Positions 8,228 to 16,325 are shown, counted from the stretch's first letter. The stretch: DNA of 43,510 nt from Bacteroidales bacterium (GCA_022784645.1 JALFZG010000080.1:1-43510), one strand, 5' to 3'. Program-made: numbers and translations. The notes: generated from the sequence alone by a model not told the origin.

Positions 8228-10054
8228 TTATTCTTCTGAGAAATGTACCAATACACGGCGGTAACTATTGAATATCTTGGATTTTGACACAAATCCGAGG
8301 TAACGCTTATCCTGATCCACTACGGGCAGGTTCCATGCGCCAGTGTCTTCAAATGTTTCCATCACTTTCTCCATCGGCATGTCGTACGACAAGATAGCTG
8401 GCGGAGCCGTCATCAGCTCGGATACTCTGAAGCGGTTGTATAGCCGCGGTTGGAACATGATATTTCGTACTTCGTCCAACAGGAGCACGCCCTGCAACCT
8501 ACCTTCATGATCAATCACAGGGAAGATATTTCGATGGGATTCGGCAATCACCTTACAAAGCTCGCCCAGAGTCATTTCCGGGAAAAGGGTGCTCAAATCC
8601 GTTTCGAGCACGTTGTCCATTTTCAGCAAGGTCAATACCGATCGGTCTTTATTGTGGGTAATGAGTTCACCTTTCTGCGCCAGTCGCATGGCATAAAGCG
8701 AATGGGGTTCAAACACGCGAATCACCAAATACGACACGATGCTGACGGTCATCAGCGGCATGAACAAGTGATATCCGCCCGTGAGCTCCGCGATGAGGAA
8801 AATGCCGGTAAGCGGCGCATGCATCACGCCCGACATTAAACCCGCCATCCCCACCAAAGCAAAATTGCTCTCGGGCACATTCAATTGGCAGATATTCATC
8901 AGTCGGGCGCACACGAAGCCGGTGAGGCAGCCGATAAAGAGCGATGGGGCGAAGATACCACCTACTCCGCCTGCGCCATTCGTAGCCACCGAAGCGGCAA
9001 TTTTTACGAGGATAATCAACGTGAAATACAGAATCAACACCCAAGTTAGATGCGTTGCTCCCCACTCCGTGTGCCCCAACCACTCGAATGGCGAATTCGC
9101 CAGCAGGTTGTTTTCAGCCATCGGGTCAGCATCCGGATTCAAATTCAGCAAGTCCACAATCGTTTCGTAGCCTTCACCATAAAGCGGCGGAAAAATAAAG
9201 ATCATAAGCGAAAGGCTCAAGCCACCCAGCAGAATCTTCCGCCACCAAGGCCCACCTTTCTTAGCGAAATTCTGCTCCAGAAAATTCATTCCACGGGTGA
9301 AATAAAGCGATACCAATCCGCACACAGCTCCAAGCACGATATAAAGGGGCAATCGGTTGACAGAGAATGCCTCATAGTGCTCCAATTCAAACAGCGGAGT
9401 AGCGCCGGAGAAGATATACGAGAGGGCAGTAGCCGTAACCGAAGAAATCAGCAGCGGGGCAATATTCGCCATCGTCATGTCAATCATGAGCACCTCAAGC
9501 GTAAACACCAATCCGGCAATCGGCGCTTTGAATATTCCGCCAATAGCTCCTGCTGCACCGCATGCAATCATCAGCATCATCGTACGTTGGTTCAATCGGA
9601 AAGCCTTAGCGAGATTGCTGCCGATAGCTGCACCCGTCAATACGATAGGGGCCTCTGCGCCGACCGAGCCACCGAAACCAATTGTAACGGCTGAGCTCAC
9701 CACCGACGACCACATGTTATGGGCTTTGATGATGGATTTGCGTTGCGAGATGGCAAATAGGATTTTCGTAATACCATGGCTGATATCATCTTTCACCACG
9801 AATTTCACGAACATTGCTGCCAAAGCAATACCGATGGTAGGCGTAATCAAATACCACCATGTATATTGCCCATGAATCAGGATGTTCTCTACGAAATACT
9901 GGCATCCGTGAATCATGGTTTTCAGCAGCCAACCTGAGATAGCAGTAGCTATACCAACAAGCAGGCTGAGCACCACAATCAAGTGCTTTTCGCTTACATT
10001 ATGTCCTTCTCGCCATTGAATGAGGCGGTTTTTATACTCATTTCCCTTTTCCAT
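8228..10054 (-). CDS. clcA: CLC-family chloride channel/transporter with C-terminal CBS domains
   Basis: This 608-aa inner-membrane protein has the CLC core (about residues 20-450, ten or more hydrophobic segments) and a cytoplasmic pair of CBS domains (about 470-605), which usually bind adenine nucleotides. The gating-glutamate motif is GAEAP at 132-136 (E134) instead of the common GREGP or GKEGP. The third filter motif GIFAP is intact. The first filter motif GSGIP is not recognisable; the matching place reads ISHGITK (91-97). It could be a Cl-/H+ antiporter or a channel, possibly with altered anion selectivity. The gene overlaps the upstream sugar transferase gene by 17 bp and ends 11 bp before xseB. 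No functional link to the neighbouring hut genes is apparent. Confidence 0.92.
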   Translation of the reverse strand: MEKGNEYKNRLIQWREGHNVSEKHLIVVLSLLVGIATAISGWLLKTMIHGCQYFVENILIHGQYTWWYLITPTIGIALAAMFVKFVVKDDISHGITKILFAISQRKSIIKAHNMWSSVVSSAVTIGFGGSVGAEAPIVLTGAAIGSNLAKAFRLNQRTMMLMIACGAAGAIGGIFKAPIAGLVFTLEVLMIDMTMANIAPLLISSVTATALSYIFSGATPLFELEHYEAFSVNRLPLYIVLGAVCGLVSLYFTRGMNFLEQNFAKKGGPWWRKILLGGLSLSLMIFIFPPLYGEGYETIVDLLNLNPDADPMAENNLLANSPFEWLGHTEWGATHLTWVLILYFTLIILVKIAASVATNGAGGVGGIFAPSLFIGCLTGFVCARLMNICQLNVPESNFALVGMAGLMSGVMHAPLTGIFLIAELTGGYHLFMPLMTVSIVSYLVIRVFEPHSLYAMRLAQKGELITHNKDRSVLTLLKMDNVLETDLSTLFPEMTLGELCKVIAESHRNIFPVIDHEGRLQGVLLLDEVRNIMFQPRLYNRFRVSELMTAPPAILSYDMPMEKVMETFEDTGAWNLPVVDQDKRYLGFVSKSKIFNSYRRVLVHFSEE

Positions 10055-11342
10055 GGATAATCACTCCTATGGTGTAAAACAATATTTTCAAATCGTGCCG
10101 AATGGACATGTTTTCCATATAGGCGATATCGTAGTTGAGTCGCTGAATCATCTTCTCAATGGTATCGGTATATCCCACTTTGATGGGTCCCCATGAGGTG
10201 AGTCCGGGCCGAATTTTATAGATGAGACAGTAATAGGGCGCTCTTTCTGCAATCTGCTCTATGAAATAGCGTCTTTCCGGCCGAGGGCCAACGATAGCCA
10301 TATCGCCCTTCAGAATATTCCATAGTTGTGGCAATTCATCGAGCCGGTATTTTCGCAGCCAGTGGCCCACCTTGGTAATGCGCGGATCGTCGTCTTGCGT
10401 AAGCATAGGCTTGCCATTTTCGGCATTGCTCCTCATCGTCCGGAATTTCAGGATTTGAAACGGCCTTCCGTAATGCCCAATGCGCTCTTGGCTGTAAAGC
10501 ACACTGCCGGGTGAAGTGCATTTGATGGCTAAGGCAATACCCGCCATCAGAGGCGAAAGCAGCACGAGGCATAGTAGCGACATTAGCATATCGAAGCTGC
10601 GCTTGATGGTAAGCTGAAAATCGCTCATGGGGTTGGCCGTAATGGAAATGAGCGGCTGCTCGCTGAAGTCTTGAATCGACGTGCGTCCCATCAGTAGGTC
10701 GTAGGTGCGTGCCGTGAAGGCAATCTCCACTTTCAGCGGATAGAGTTTTCCGATGGTGCGATACAACTGCTGCTCTGACGCATCATCTGGCACCTCGATA
10801 ATCACGCGTTCAGTAGATGGTGGCAAGCTGATTTGACCCGATTCGGCATCCGACAGTTGAAGCGTGTACGTACGTGGGCGATAACGATACGCGCGCGTAA
10901 AAAAACTGATTCCTATGCGCATCAAATACACCAGCCCAAACTGCAGCCCAAACAGCATCAAGAGCGAATTGTAATAGGCATAATGATCCGGCACTACATC
11001 ATCGATAATGATATAGAAAAATGCGATTAATGTAATGACTGCTGCCGAAATAAACGTTGTCAAAAACTCCGAACTCAGTCTTCGCTTTTGCGGCTGAAGA
11101 TAATATCCTGAAAGGTAATACACCAGCAGGCAGAAGGTAGGGTAGGCTATCAGCGCTCTACTGAACGATATAGCTGCTCCTATCGACTCCCAAAAACCGT
11201 TAATTCGATCATCGCCTTCCACTACCCAACGGAGCAGAAGAAAGCAGATCCACACAATAGCACTCATAAGCAAATCGCCAGCTACGTAAAGCAGTTGGCG
11301 GCCACGTCGGCTACGGAAATATGTGGATAGGCGTTTACTCAC
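10038..11342 (-). CDS. Exopolysaccharide polyprenyl-phosphate sugar transferase
   Basis: This membrane enzyme moves a sugar-1-phosphate from a nucleotide sugar to undecaprenyl phosphate and so starts assembly of an exopolysaccharide, capsule or LPS repeat unit. The 434 aa begin with four or five membrane segments (about 15-155), continue with a soluble middle part, and end with the bacterial sugar transferase domain (about 245-434). That domain contains a re-entrant hydrophobic segment, the KFRTM and DELPQLWN motifs and the GPRPE loop. This is the WcaJ/WbaP (PHPT) type. No glycan assembly cluster adjoins it, so the sugar and the final polymer are unknown. It overlaps tsaC by 8 bp and clcA by 17 bp. 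In type IX secreting bacteria a WbaP-like enzyme helps build the anionic LPS that anchors cargo; a link here is inference. Confidence 0.92.
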   Translation of the reverse strand: MSKRLSTYFRSRRGRQLLYVAGDLLMSAIVWICFLLLRWVVEGDDRINGFWESIGAAISFSRALIAYPTFCLLVYYLSGYYLQPQKRRLSSEFLTTFISAAVITLIAFFYIIIDDVVPDHYAYYNSLLMLFGLQFGLVYLMRIGISFFTRAYRYRPRTYTLQLSDAESGQISLPPSTERVIIEVPDDASEQQLYRTIGKLYPLKVEIAFTARTYDLLMGRTSIQDFSEQPLISITANPMSDFQLTIKRSFDMLMSLLCLVLLSPLMAGIALAIKCTSPGSVLYSQERIGHYGRPFQILKFRTMRSNAENGKPMLTQDDDPRITKVGHWLRKYRLDELPQLWNILKGDMAIVGPRPERRYFIEQIAERAPYYCLIYKIRPGLTSWGPIKVGYTDTIEKMIQRLNYDIAYMENMSIRHDLKILFYTIGVIIHGKGK

Positions 11343-11913
11343 GAATAATCTTAATCTCGTTATGCACCCCGAGTTTGATGATGCTGCTCGGCTGATGCGG
11401 GGTTGTGTCCTCTCTGCGATAGCGAACGATATAATCTACTCCTGAACGAATAGCTTCGGATATCTCAGCAAACGTGCGAGCAGTGGGCTCACCAGATATG
11501 TTTGCACTGGTGCTCACTATCGGACCATGAATGGCATTGCATAGCGCTTGCGTAAATTTTTCTTGCGAAATGCGTATTCCTAAGCTACCATCCTCTGCCA
11601 GCAACGATGGGGCTACATTCTTTGCGCCCGGATAAATGATGGTGAGCGGACGAGTAGACAATTCTATCAAGTCCCAAGCCATATCAGGTATTTCGTCTAC
11701 ATACCCCTGCAATTTGGCCGGAGAATCGAGCAGGCAAAGCATCGACTTGGAGTCTTCGCGTTGCTTCAATGCGAAGATTTTCTTTACGGCAGCTTCTTGT
11801 CGGGCATCGCAACCTATTCCCCATACCGTATCGGTCGGGTACAAGATGATGCCGCCTTTTCTGAGCGTTTCAGCAGCATGCTGAAGGTCTTCTTTTTCGT
11901 ATCGCGTTTCCAT
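11335..11913 (-). CDS. tsaC: Threonylcarbamoyl-AMP synthase (TsaC/Sua5/YrdC family)
   Basis: The enzyme makes L-threonylcarbamoyl-AMP from threonine, bicarbonate and ATP, the first step of the t6A37 modification of ANN-decoding tRNAs. At 192 aa it is the short single-domain form, without the C-terminal Sua5 domain. The opening LRKGGIILYPTDTVWGIGCDA, the KQREDSK segment and the STSANISG motif are characteristic. It is the first gene of the minus-strand unit, with a good promoter 28 bp upstream, and overlaps the sugar transferase gene by 8 bp. The other t6A genes (tsaB, tsaD, tsaE) are not in the window. Confidence 0.93.
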   Translation of the reverse strand: METRYEKEDLQHAAETLRKGGIILYPTDTVWGIGCDARQEAAVKKIFALKQREDSKSMLCLLDSPAKLQGYVDEIPDMAWDLIELSTRPLTIIYPGAKNVAPSLLAEDGSLGIRISQEKFTQALCNAIHGPIVSTSANISGEPTARTFAEISEAIRSGVDYIVRYRREDTTPHQPSSIIKLGVHNEIKIIRE

Positions 11914-11940
11914 TTACGACATTCTTCTGCAATTTCCGCG

Positions 11941-11971
11941 CAAAGTTACGTTAAAAATTTGAATTACGCAA
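11941..11971 (-). promoter_or_regulatory. Promoter of tsaC and probably the whole unit down to hutI
   Basis: On the minus strand a -7 element TAACTTTG (11941-11948) lies exactly 20 nt downstream of a TTG (11969-11971). This matches the Bacteroidota promoter form TTTG/TAnnTTTG and the 20-nt spacing of the other promoters here. No comparable signal was found in front of any later gene of the unit. Confidence 0.7.
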
Positions 11972-12007
11972 GTTTATTCAAGGAAAATAGCAAATAAAAG
12001 CATTTTA

Positions 12008-12039
12008 TTTGCATATATCAAAAAAATGTTGTATCTTTG
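12008..12039 (+). promoter_or_regulatory. Promoter of the CapA-like gene
   Basis: A full TTTG (12008-12011), 20 nt, and TATCTTTG (12032-12039) match the Bacteroidota promoter consensus at every fixed base. The start codon follows 28 bp after the -7 element. It stands back to back with the tsaC promoter, the two -7 elements being about 80 bp apart. Confidence 0.75.
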
Positions 12040-12067
12040 CAGCAAATTTTAATAAAATCGATTATCC

Positions 12068-13138
12068 ATGAAAATTCGAGTTCTCTTTTGCGCACTTTTA
12101 TTTGCAGTTGCCGCTTATTCTGAAGAAACAATATCCCTAATCTTTGGAGGTGATGCAATGGTTCATAGCCCACAATTTCAGTGGGCGTACAATGCTTCGA
12201 CTGATACGTATGATTTTGAGCCCAATTTTCGCTACGTTCGTCCGTTTTTGGAGCGGGCTGATCTTGCGATTGTGAATTTTGAAACGACGTTGGCGGGCAA
12301 ACCCTATTCCGGATATCCGAATTTCGCCAGTCCAGACAGCTATCTTGACGCCCTGAAAAATGCCGGATTCGATGTGTTTATGATGGCGAATAATCATGTG
12401 CTTGACCGCGGCCGCAGGGGAATGGAGCGCACGCTTGATCAGATGGGTGATTGCCCGAATATGGGTGCCTATCGTACGCCTGAAGATCGCGCGGAGCGTT
12501 ATCCGCTTATTATGGAAGTGCAAGGACTTCGGATTGCTTTCTTCAACTGCACATATGGATGCAATGGTTATCAAGCCCTCCCGCCTACGCATGTCAATCT
12601 CATCGATACGGCTGAGATTGCTGCCGACTTGCGCAGTATTGAAGATAAGCAAATCGATCTTCGCATCATGACTATTCATTGGGGACTCGAGTACGTAACG
12701 AAAGCTACGGATGAACAGCGCCAATTGGCTCGCTGGTTTGCAGATAAAGGGTTTGATTTGGTAATCGGCAGCCATCCGCACGTAGTGGAAGATGGCGAGA
12801 TGATTGGCGATATGCCGGTAATGTATTCCATGGGTAACTTCATCAGCAATCAACGAAAACTGAATACCAATGGCGGCATTCTCGTGCGCGTAAATATATT
12901 AAGGAATACGAAAAAAATTGATTCTGTAACGTTTCTTCCCTGCTACGTACACAAAGGAATCCTTCAGCAGGAAGTGGATGGCGTTGTAAAGCAAGAACGC
13001 CAATATTTCCTTATTCCTACTACCGAATATCTGGCAGGGCACTATCCATTCGTGTTGCCAGCAGCCGATGAAGAATCGCTTAAAACGTTCCACTTCAATA
13101 CAGTTAACCGACTGCCCAATTTCCAATTAATGAAGTAA
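12068..13138 (+). CDS. CapA-family protein (metallophosphatase fold), secreted
   Basis: The 356-aa protein belongs to the PgsA/CapA family with a calcineurin-like metallophosphatase fold. The metal-site signatures are FGGDAMVH near residue 28, MANNHVLDRG near 110, and IGSHPHVVEDG plus SMGNFISNQ around 235-260. A signal peptide of about 19 residues ends before EET, so the protein is exported. CapA is needed for poly-gamma-glutamate capsule formation in Bacillus, but most homologues stand alone and their substrate is unknown. No pgsB or pgsC homologue is nearby, so polyglutamate synthesis should not be inferred. It is a single-gene unit with its own promoter, divergent from tsaC. Confidence 0.9.
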   Translation: MKIRVLFCALLFAVAAYSEETISLIFGGDAMVHSPQFQWAYNASTDTYDFEPNFRYVRPFLERADLAIVNFETTLAGKPYSGYPNFASPDSYLDALKNAGFDVFMMANNHVLDRGRRGMERTLDQMGDCPNMGAYRTPEDRAERYPLIMEVQGLRIAFFNCTYGCNGYQALPPTHVNLIDTAEIAADLRSIEDKQIDLRIMTIHWGLEYVTKATDEQRQLARWFADKGFDLVIGSHPHVVEDGEMIGDMPVMYSMGNFISNQRKLNTNGGILVRVNILRNTKKIDSVTFLPCYVHKGILQQEVDGVVKQERQYFLIPTTEYLAGHYPFVLPAADEESLKTFHFNTVNRLPNFQLMK

Positions 13139-13200
13139 CAATTTTTCCAACTCCTCCCTTACTATCGCATTCCTAACCCAATGCATTACGTTTGCCCACG

Positions 13201-13226
13201 CATCGCACACGGTTTCGTGTGCGATG
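13201..13226 (+). repeat. Perfect 11-bp inverted repeat after the CapA-like gene
   Basis: CATCGCACACG (13201-13211), loop GTTT, CGTGTGCGATG (13216-13226) forms a strong GC-rich hairpin 63 bp after the CapA-like stop codon. No T-run follows, so it is not a canonical terminator, though it may block or stabilise the 3' end. Its right arm runs straight into the tandem repeat array and shares the CGATG core. Confidence 0.7.
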
Positions 13227-13295
13227 GCTGTGCGATGGCTGTACGATGAACGTGCGATGGCTGTACGATGGCTGTACGATGAACGTGCGATGGCC
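13219..13295 (+). repeat. Seven tandem copies of an 11-bp unit
   Basis: Seven contiguous units fit GTRCGATGRMY: copies 1, 2 and 4 are GTGCGATGGCT, copy 5 GTACGATGGCT, copies 3 and 6 GTACGATGAAC, and copy 7 GTGCGATGGCC. The total is exactly 77 bp. The period is not a multiple of three, and the open frame across it on the minus strand looks like a repeat artefact. Copy variants are ordered, which suggests growth by slippage or unequal exchange of blocks. Confidence 0.85.
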
Positions 13296-13413
13296 ACACG
13301 TGTCGCATTCACTATTCAACAGGGAGATTATTTAAAAATACACATATAATACAATAATCCTGTCAGCTGAGAAAAATAAGGAGAAAAAATTATCCGCTAT
13401 GATATAAAATACC

Positions 13414-13486
13414 CTAAAAAAAGAAAGGATGTCATCACGACATCCCAATCTTTACTTAACCTTAAAATCTAATACCATGAAAAACA
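13414..13486 (-). ncRNA. Candidate small RNA, about 70 nt
   Basis: On the minus strand a complete promoter (see 13492-13523) is followed, after about 45 nt, by a hairpin of GGATGTC and GACATCC around a 5-nt loop (13427-13445) and a TTTCTTTTTTT tract (13414-13426). Promoter and terminator together predict a transcript of about 70 nt. No start codon followed by a useful frame lies inside. I have an uncertain memory of very similar sequence in other Bacteroidales intergenic regions, which would point to a conserved family. The RNA could act in trans. It does not overlap a gene. Confidence 0.6.
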
Positions 13487-13491
13487 CGGTG

Positions 13492-13523
13492 CAAAATTAC
13501 TGCTTTTTTTTGATATGACCAAA
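13492..13523 (-). promoter_or_regulatory. Promoter of the candidate small RNA
   Basis: On the minus strand TTTG (13520-13523), exactly 20 nt, then TAATTTTG (13492-13499). It matches the Bacteroidota promoter at every fixed base and is among the best in the window, although no protein gene follows in this direction until tsaC about 1.6 kb away. Confidence 0.7.
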
Positions 13524-13603
13524 TATTTTTGCAGAAAATATGTTATTAAACATGTTTTTTTGAAAAGTGTAATCTTCTGTTTGCAAAATATGGGTGAAAA
13601 ATT

Positions 13604-13624
13604 GCAAAAATCAGCCATTTTTGC
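13604..13624. promoter_or_regulatory. Palindrome upstream of the pckA promoter
   Basis: GCAAAAAT (13604-13611), 5 nt, ATTTTTGC (13617-13624) is a perfect 8-bp dyad ending 39 bp before the -33 element of pckA. The place and symmetry suit an activator site for a dimeric regulator, such as a CRP/FNR-like protein. The regulator is not identifiable, and an AT-rich background makes chance symmetry possible. Confidence 0.35.
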
Positions 13625-13663
13625 TAATTTAGAAAGAAACATTTGATTTTTCCTTTAAAAAAC

Positions 13664-13694
13664 TTGCGTGTTTGGAAAAAATGTAGTAATTTTG
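13664..13694 (+). promoter_or_regulatory. pckA promoter
   Basis: TTG (13664-13666), 20 nt, TAATTTTG (13687-13694). The predicted start lies near 13700, which leaves an AT-rich leader of about 110 nt before the pckA start codon, longer than the others here. Confidence 0.65.
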
Positions 13695-13811
13695 CATTCG
13701 GAAAAGTAAGGTCTAAAACGAAGTTTTTGTATCATACTGACCAAAAAAATCTCTGTTTTGACAGACAATTAATATAATAATTATAAACTTTTTTTAACCC
13801 ATTATCAAATT

Positions 13812-15410
13812 ATGGCACTTGATTTGACAAAGTACGGCATCACGGGTTCTACCGTGATTGCGCACAACCCTTCTTATGAAGTACTCTTTGCAGAGGAAAC
13901 CAAGGCTGGCCTCGAAGGTTACGAGGTAGGCAAAAACACGGAGCTTAACGCCGTAAACGTTATGACCGGTATTTATACCGGCCGTTCTCCTAAAGACAAG
14001 TACATCGTAATGGATGAAAACTCCAAGAATACCGTATGGTGGACTTCTGAAGGGTATAAGAACGACAACCACCCCATGTCTGAAGAAGTATGGGCAACCG
14101 TTAAGAACCTTGCAGTAAAAGAGCTTTGCAACAAGAATCTCTACGTAGTAGATGCATTCTGCGGAGCAAACAAGGATACCCGCATGGCTGTTCGCTTTAT
14201 CGTTGAGGTTGCATGGCAGGCTCACTTCGTAACGAACATGTTCATCAAGCCTACCGAAGAGGAACTGGCTAACTTCGAGCCCAACTTCGTAATCTACAAT
14301 GCTTCTAAGGCTAAAGTTGAGAACTACAAAGAGCTTGGCCTCAATTCTGAGACTTGCGTAGCATTCAACGTAACCAGCCGCGAGCAGGTAATCATCAACA
14401 CCTGGTATGGTGGTGAGATGAAGAAAGGTATGTTCTCTATGATGAACTACTACCTTCCGCTCCAGGGTATCGCTTCTATGCACTGCTCTGCAAACTGCGA
14501 TATGAACGGCGAGAATACCGCTATCTTCTTTGGTCTCTCCGGTACGGGTAAGACCACGCTCTCTACCGACCCGAAGCGCCGCCTTATTGGTGACGACGAG
14601 CACGGATGGGACGACAATGGCGTATTCAACTTTGAAGGTGGTTGCTATGCAAAGGTTATCAACCTCTCTAAGGAAAACGAGCCCGACATCTATGGCGCTA
14701 TCAAGCGTAATGCGCTTCTCGAGAACGTAACCGTAGCTGAAGACGGCACCATCGACTTCAACGACAAGTCTGTTACGGAGAACACCCGCGTTTCGTATCC
14801 TATCAACCACATCAACAACATCCAGCCCGGTTCGTCTGCTCCTGCTGCAAAGAACGTAATCTTCTTGTCGGCTGACGCATTCGGCGTACTGCCTCCTGTA
14901 TCTATCCTCACTCCTGAGCAGACGCAGTATTACTTCCTCTCTGGCTTCACCGCTAAGCTTGCTGGTACGGAGCGCGGTATCACCGAGCCTACTCCTACCT
15001 TCTCTGCTTGCTTCGGTCAGGCATTCCTCGAGCTCCATCCTACTAAATATGCTGAGGAGCTCGTAAAGAAGATGCAGAAGTCTGGCGCTAAGGCTTATCT
15101 CGTTAACACCGGCTGGAATGGCACCGGCAAGCGTATCTCTATTCCTGATACCCGCGGTATCATCGACGCTATCCTCGACGGCTCTATCCTCAAAGCAGAG
15201 ACGAAGAAGATTCCTATGTTCGACTTCGAGGTTCCGACCGCTCTGCCTAACGTTAACCCCGCAATCCTCGATCCGCGCGACACCTACGCTGATCCTGCAC
15301 AGTGGGAAGAGAAGGCTAAAGACCTTGCTGCTCGCTTCATCAAGAACTTCGACAAATACACCACCAATGAGGCTGGTAAGGCGCTCGTTGCTGCTGGTCC
15401 GAAGCTCTAA
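13812..15410 (+). CDS. pckA: Phosphoenolpyruvate carboxykinase (ATP)
   Basis: PckA interconverts oxaloacetate plus ATP and PEP plus CO2 plus ADP. In fermentative Bacteroidota it often runs in the carboxylating, ATP-forming direction towards succinate or propionate. The 532 aa match the ATP-dependent family. The P-loop GLSGTGKT is at 241-248, the lysine-bearing YGGEMKKG segment at 199-206, and the [13 protein letters not shown] metal-binding segment follows the P-loop. Codon choice is strongly biased (AAC, GAC, CTC, CGC/CGT), as expected for a highly expressed gene. It has its own promoter, a long leader and a strong terminator, so it is a single-gene unit. Confidence 0.97.
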   Translation: MALDLTKYGITGSTVIAHNPSYEVLFAEETKAGLEGYEVGKNTELNAVNVMTGIYTGRSPKDKYIVMDENSKNTVWWTSEGYKNDNHPMSEEVWATVKNLAVKELCNKNLYVVDAFCGANKDTRMAVRFIVEVAWQAHFVTNMFIKPTEEELANFEPNFVIYNASKAKVENYKELGLNSETCVAFNVTSREQVIINTWYGGEMKKGMFSMMNYYLPLQGIASMHCSANCDMNGENTAIFFGLSGTGKTTLSTDPKRRLIGDDEHGWDDNGVFNFEGGCYAKVINLSKENEPDIYGAIKRNALLENVTVAEDGTIDFNDKSVTENTRVSYPINHINNIQPGSSAPAAKNVIFLSADAFGVLPPVSILTPEQTQYYFLSGFTAKLAGTERGITEPTPTFSACFGQAFLELHPTKYAEELVKKMQKSGAKAYLVNTGWNGTGKRISIPDTRGIIDAILDGSILKAETKKIPMFDFEVPTALPNVNPAILDPRDTYADPAQWEEKAKDLAARFIKNFDKYTTNEAGKALVAAGPKL

Positions 15411-15439
15411 TTTTGTGAATGCTCATTTATCTCATATTC

Positions 15440-15473
15440 AAGGAGGCTGCCGAAAGGTGGCCTCCTTTTTATT
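15440..15473 (+). terminator. pckA terminator
   Basis: A stem of about 12 bp, AAGGAGGCTGCC against GGTGGCCTCCTT with two G-T wobbles and a GAAA tetraloop (15440-15467), is followed by a T-rich run. It begins 29 bp after the pckA stop codon and is a textbook rho-independent terminator. Confidence 0.92.
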
Positions 15474-15510
15474 ATTTTTAACTTTTTTTGCTATTACATA
15501 GCACTTTTTC

Positions 15511-15541
15511 TTGCACATGTCAAAATATTTTAGTAACTTTG
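15511..15541 (+). promoter_or_regulatory. Promoter of the lysine fermentation operon
   Basis: TTG (15511-15513), 20 nt, TAACTTTG (15534-15541). The first start codon follows 85 bp later. No other equally good promoter was found before the terminator at 30060, so this one probably drives the whole 14.4-kb unit. Confidence 0.7.
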
Positions 15542-15626
15542 CCGCGAGTTTGGTGGATTGGTAAAAATTCATCATCTCTTTCAGTAGGATAACCGACAGA
15601 AAACTAAAACTAATACCGCACATAGC

Positions 15627-16280
15627 ATGAACAAATTGATCACTCTTGAGCAGGCCGTAAGCAAAGTGCAAGACGGCATGACAGTAATGTTCGGTGGCTT
15701 CCTTGGCAACGGAAGTCCCGCAGAAATCACCGACGCTATTGTAGAAAAAGGCGTAAAGGATTTGACCATCATTGCCAACGATACCGCGTTTGATAACATC
15801 GCTCACGGCAAGTTGGTGGCTAATCATCAGGTTAAGCGTGCTATCGTTTCCCATACGGGAACGAACAAAGAAACCGCGATTCAGAAGAATGCGGGTACCC
15901 TCATTGTGGATTATGTGCCCCAAGGTACGCTGGCAGAACGTATCCGCGCCAAAGGTGCTGGTCTTGGTGGTGTACTTACTCCTACTGGTATCGGTACAAT
16001 TATGGCAGAAGGCAAAGAAGTGATTACGGTAGATGGTAAGGATTATCTGCTGGAAAAACCTCTCGGCGCAGATTTGGCGATCCTTCGAGCCAGCATCGTA
16101 GATGAAGATGGCAACATGGTTTTCTTGGGCACTACGCAGAACTTCAACCCGCTGATGGCAGCTGCAGCTGATTACGTTATTGTTGAGGCAGAGAAGCTCG
16201 TTAAGCGAGGAGAAATTGCTCCTGAGCAAGTACATGCTTCGGGCATTTACGTGGATGCTATTTACGTAGAAACCAAGTAA
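15627..16280 (+). CDS. atoD: Acetoacetate/butyrate CoA-transferase, subunit A
   Basis: This is the alpha subunit (217 aa) of a two-subunit family I CoA-transferase. In lysine fermentation the enzyme exchanges CoA between butyryl-CoA and acetoacetate, giving butyrate and acetoacetyl-CoA. The opening AVSKVQDGMTVMFGGFLGNGSP and the GTLAERIRAKGAGLGGVLTPTG segment are typical of AtoD/ScoA-like subunits. The catalytic glutamate is on the beta subunit, whose gene lies 8.4 kb downstream in the same operon rather than next door. It is the first gene of the operon, 45 bp before kal. Acetate or 3-oxoacid specificity is possible from sequence alone; the context favours butyrate-acetoacetate. Confidence 0.92.
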   Translation: MNKLITLEQAVSKVQDGMTVMFGGFLGNGSPAEITDAIVEKGVKDLTIIANDTAFDNIAHGKLVANHQVKRAIVSHTGTNKETAIQKNAGTLIVDYVPQGTLAERIRAKGAGLGGVLTPTGIGTIMAEGKEVITVDGKDYLLEKPLGADLAILRASIVDEDGNMVFLGTTQNFNPLMAAAADYVIVEAEKLVKRGEIAPEQVHASGIYVDAIYVETK

Positions 16281-16325
16281 GAGTATCACCATATTGAATA
16301 CATTTTTTGCTAAAAATTTCACCCC

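Larger units (their letters stand above)
13139..13811. other. 673-bp gene-free region between the CapA-like gene and pckA
   Basis: No convincing protein gene was seen here. From left to right it holds the inverted repeat and 11-bp array (13201-13295), about 110 bp of AT-rich sequence without visible signals, the candidate minus-strand small RNA with its promoter (13414-13523), a 10-bp AAACATGTTT palindrome (13548-13557), a GCAAAAAT/ATTTTTGC palindrome (13604-13624), and the pckA promoter and leader (13664-13811). Confidence 0.7.

Noticed and set aside
12068..13138. Poly-gamma-glutamate capsule synthesis
   Set aside because: Only the CapA-like protein is present, without synthetase or transporter partners, and stand-alone homologues are common.
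13219..13295. Possible CRISPR array
   Set aside because: The units are only 11 bp and contiguous, without spacers, and no cas gene is present.
13127..13312. 61-codon minus-strand frame across the 11-bp array
   Set aside because: The repeated peptide simply reflects the DNA repeat, and it also crosses the inverted repeat.
13794..15038. 414-codon open frame opposite pckA
   Set aside because: It is the complement of strongly biased pckA codons, with no family resemblance.
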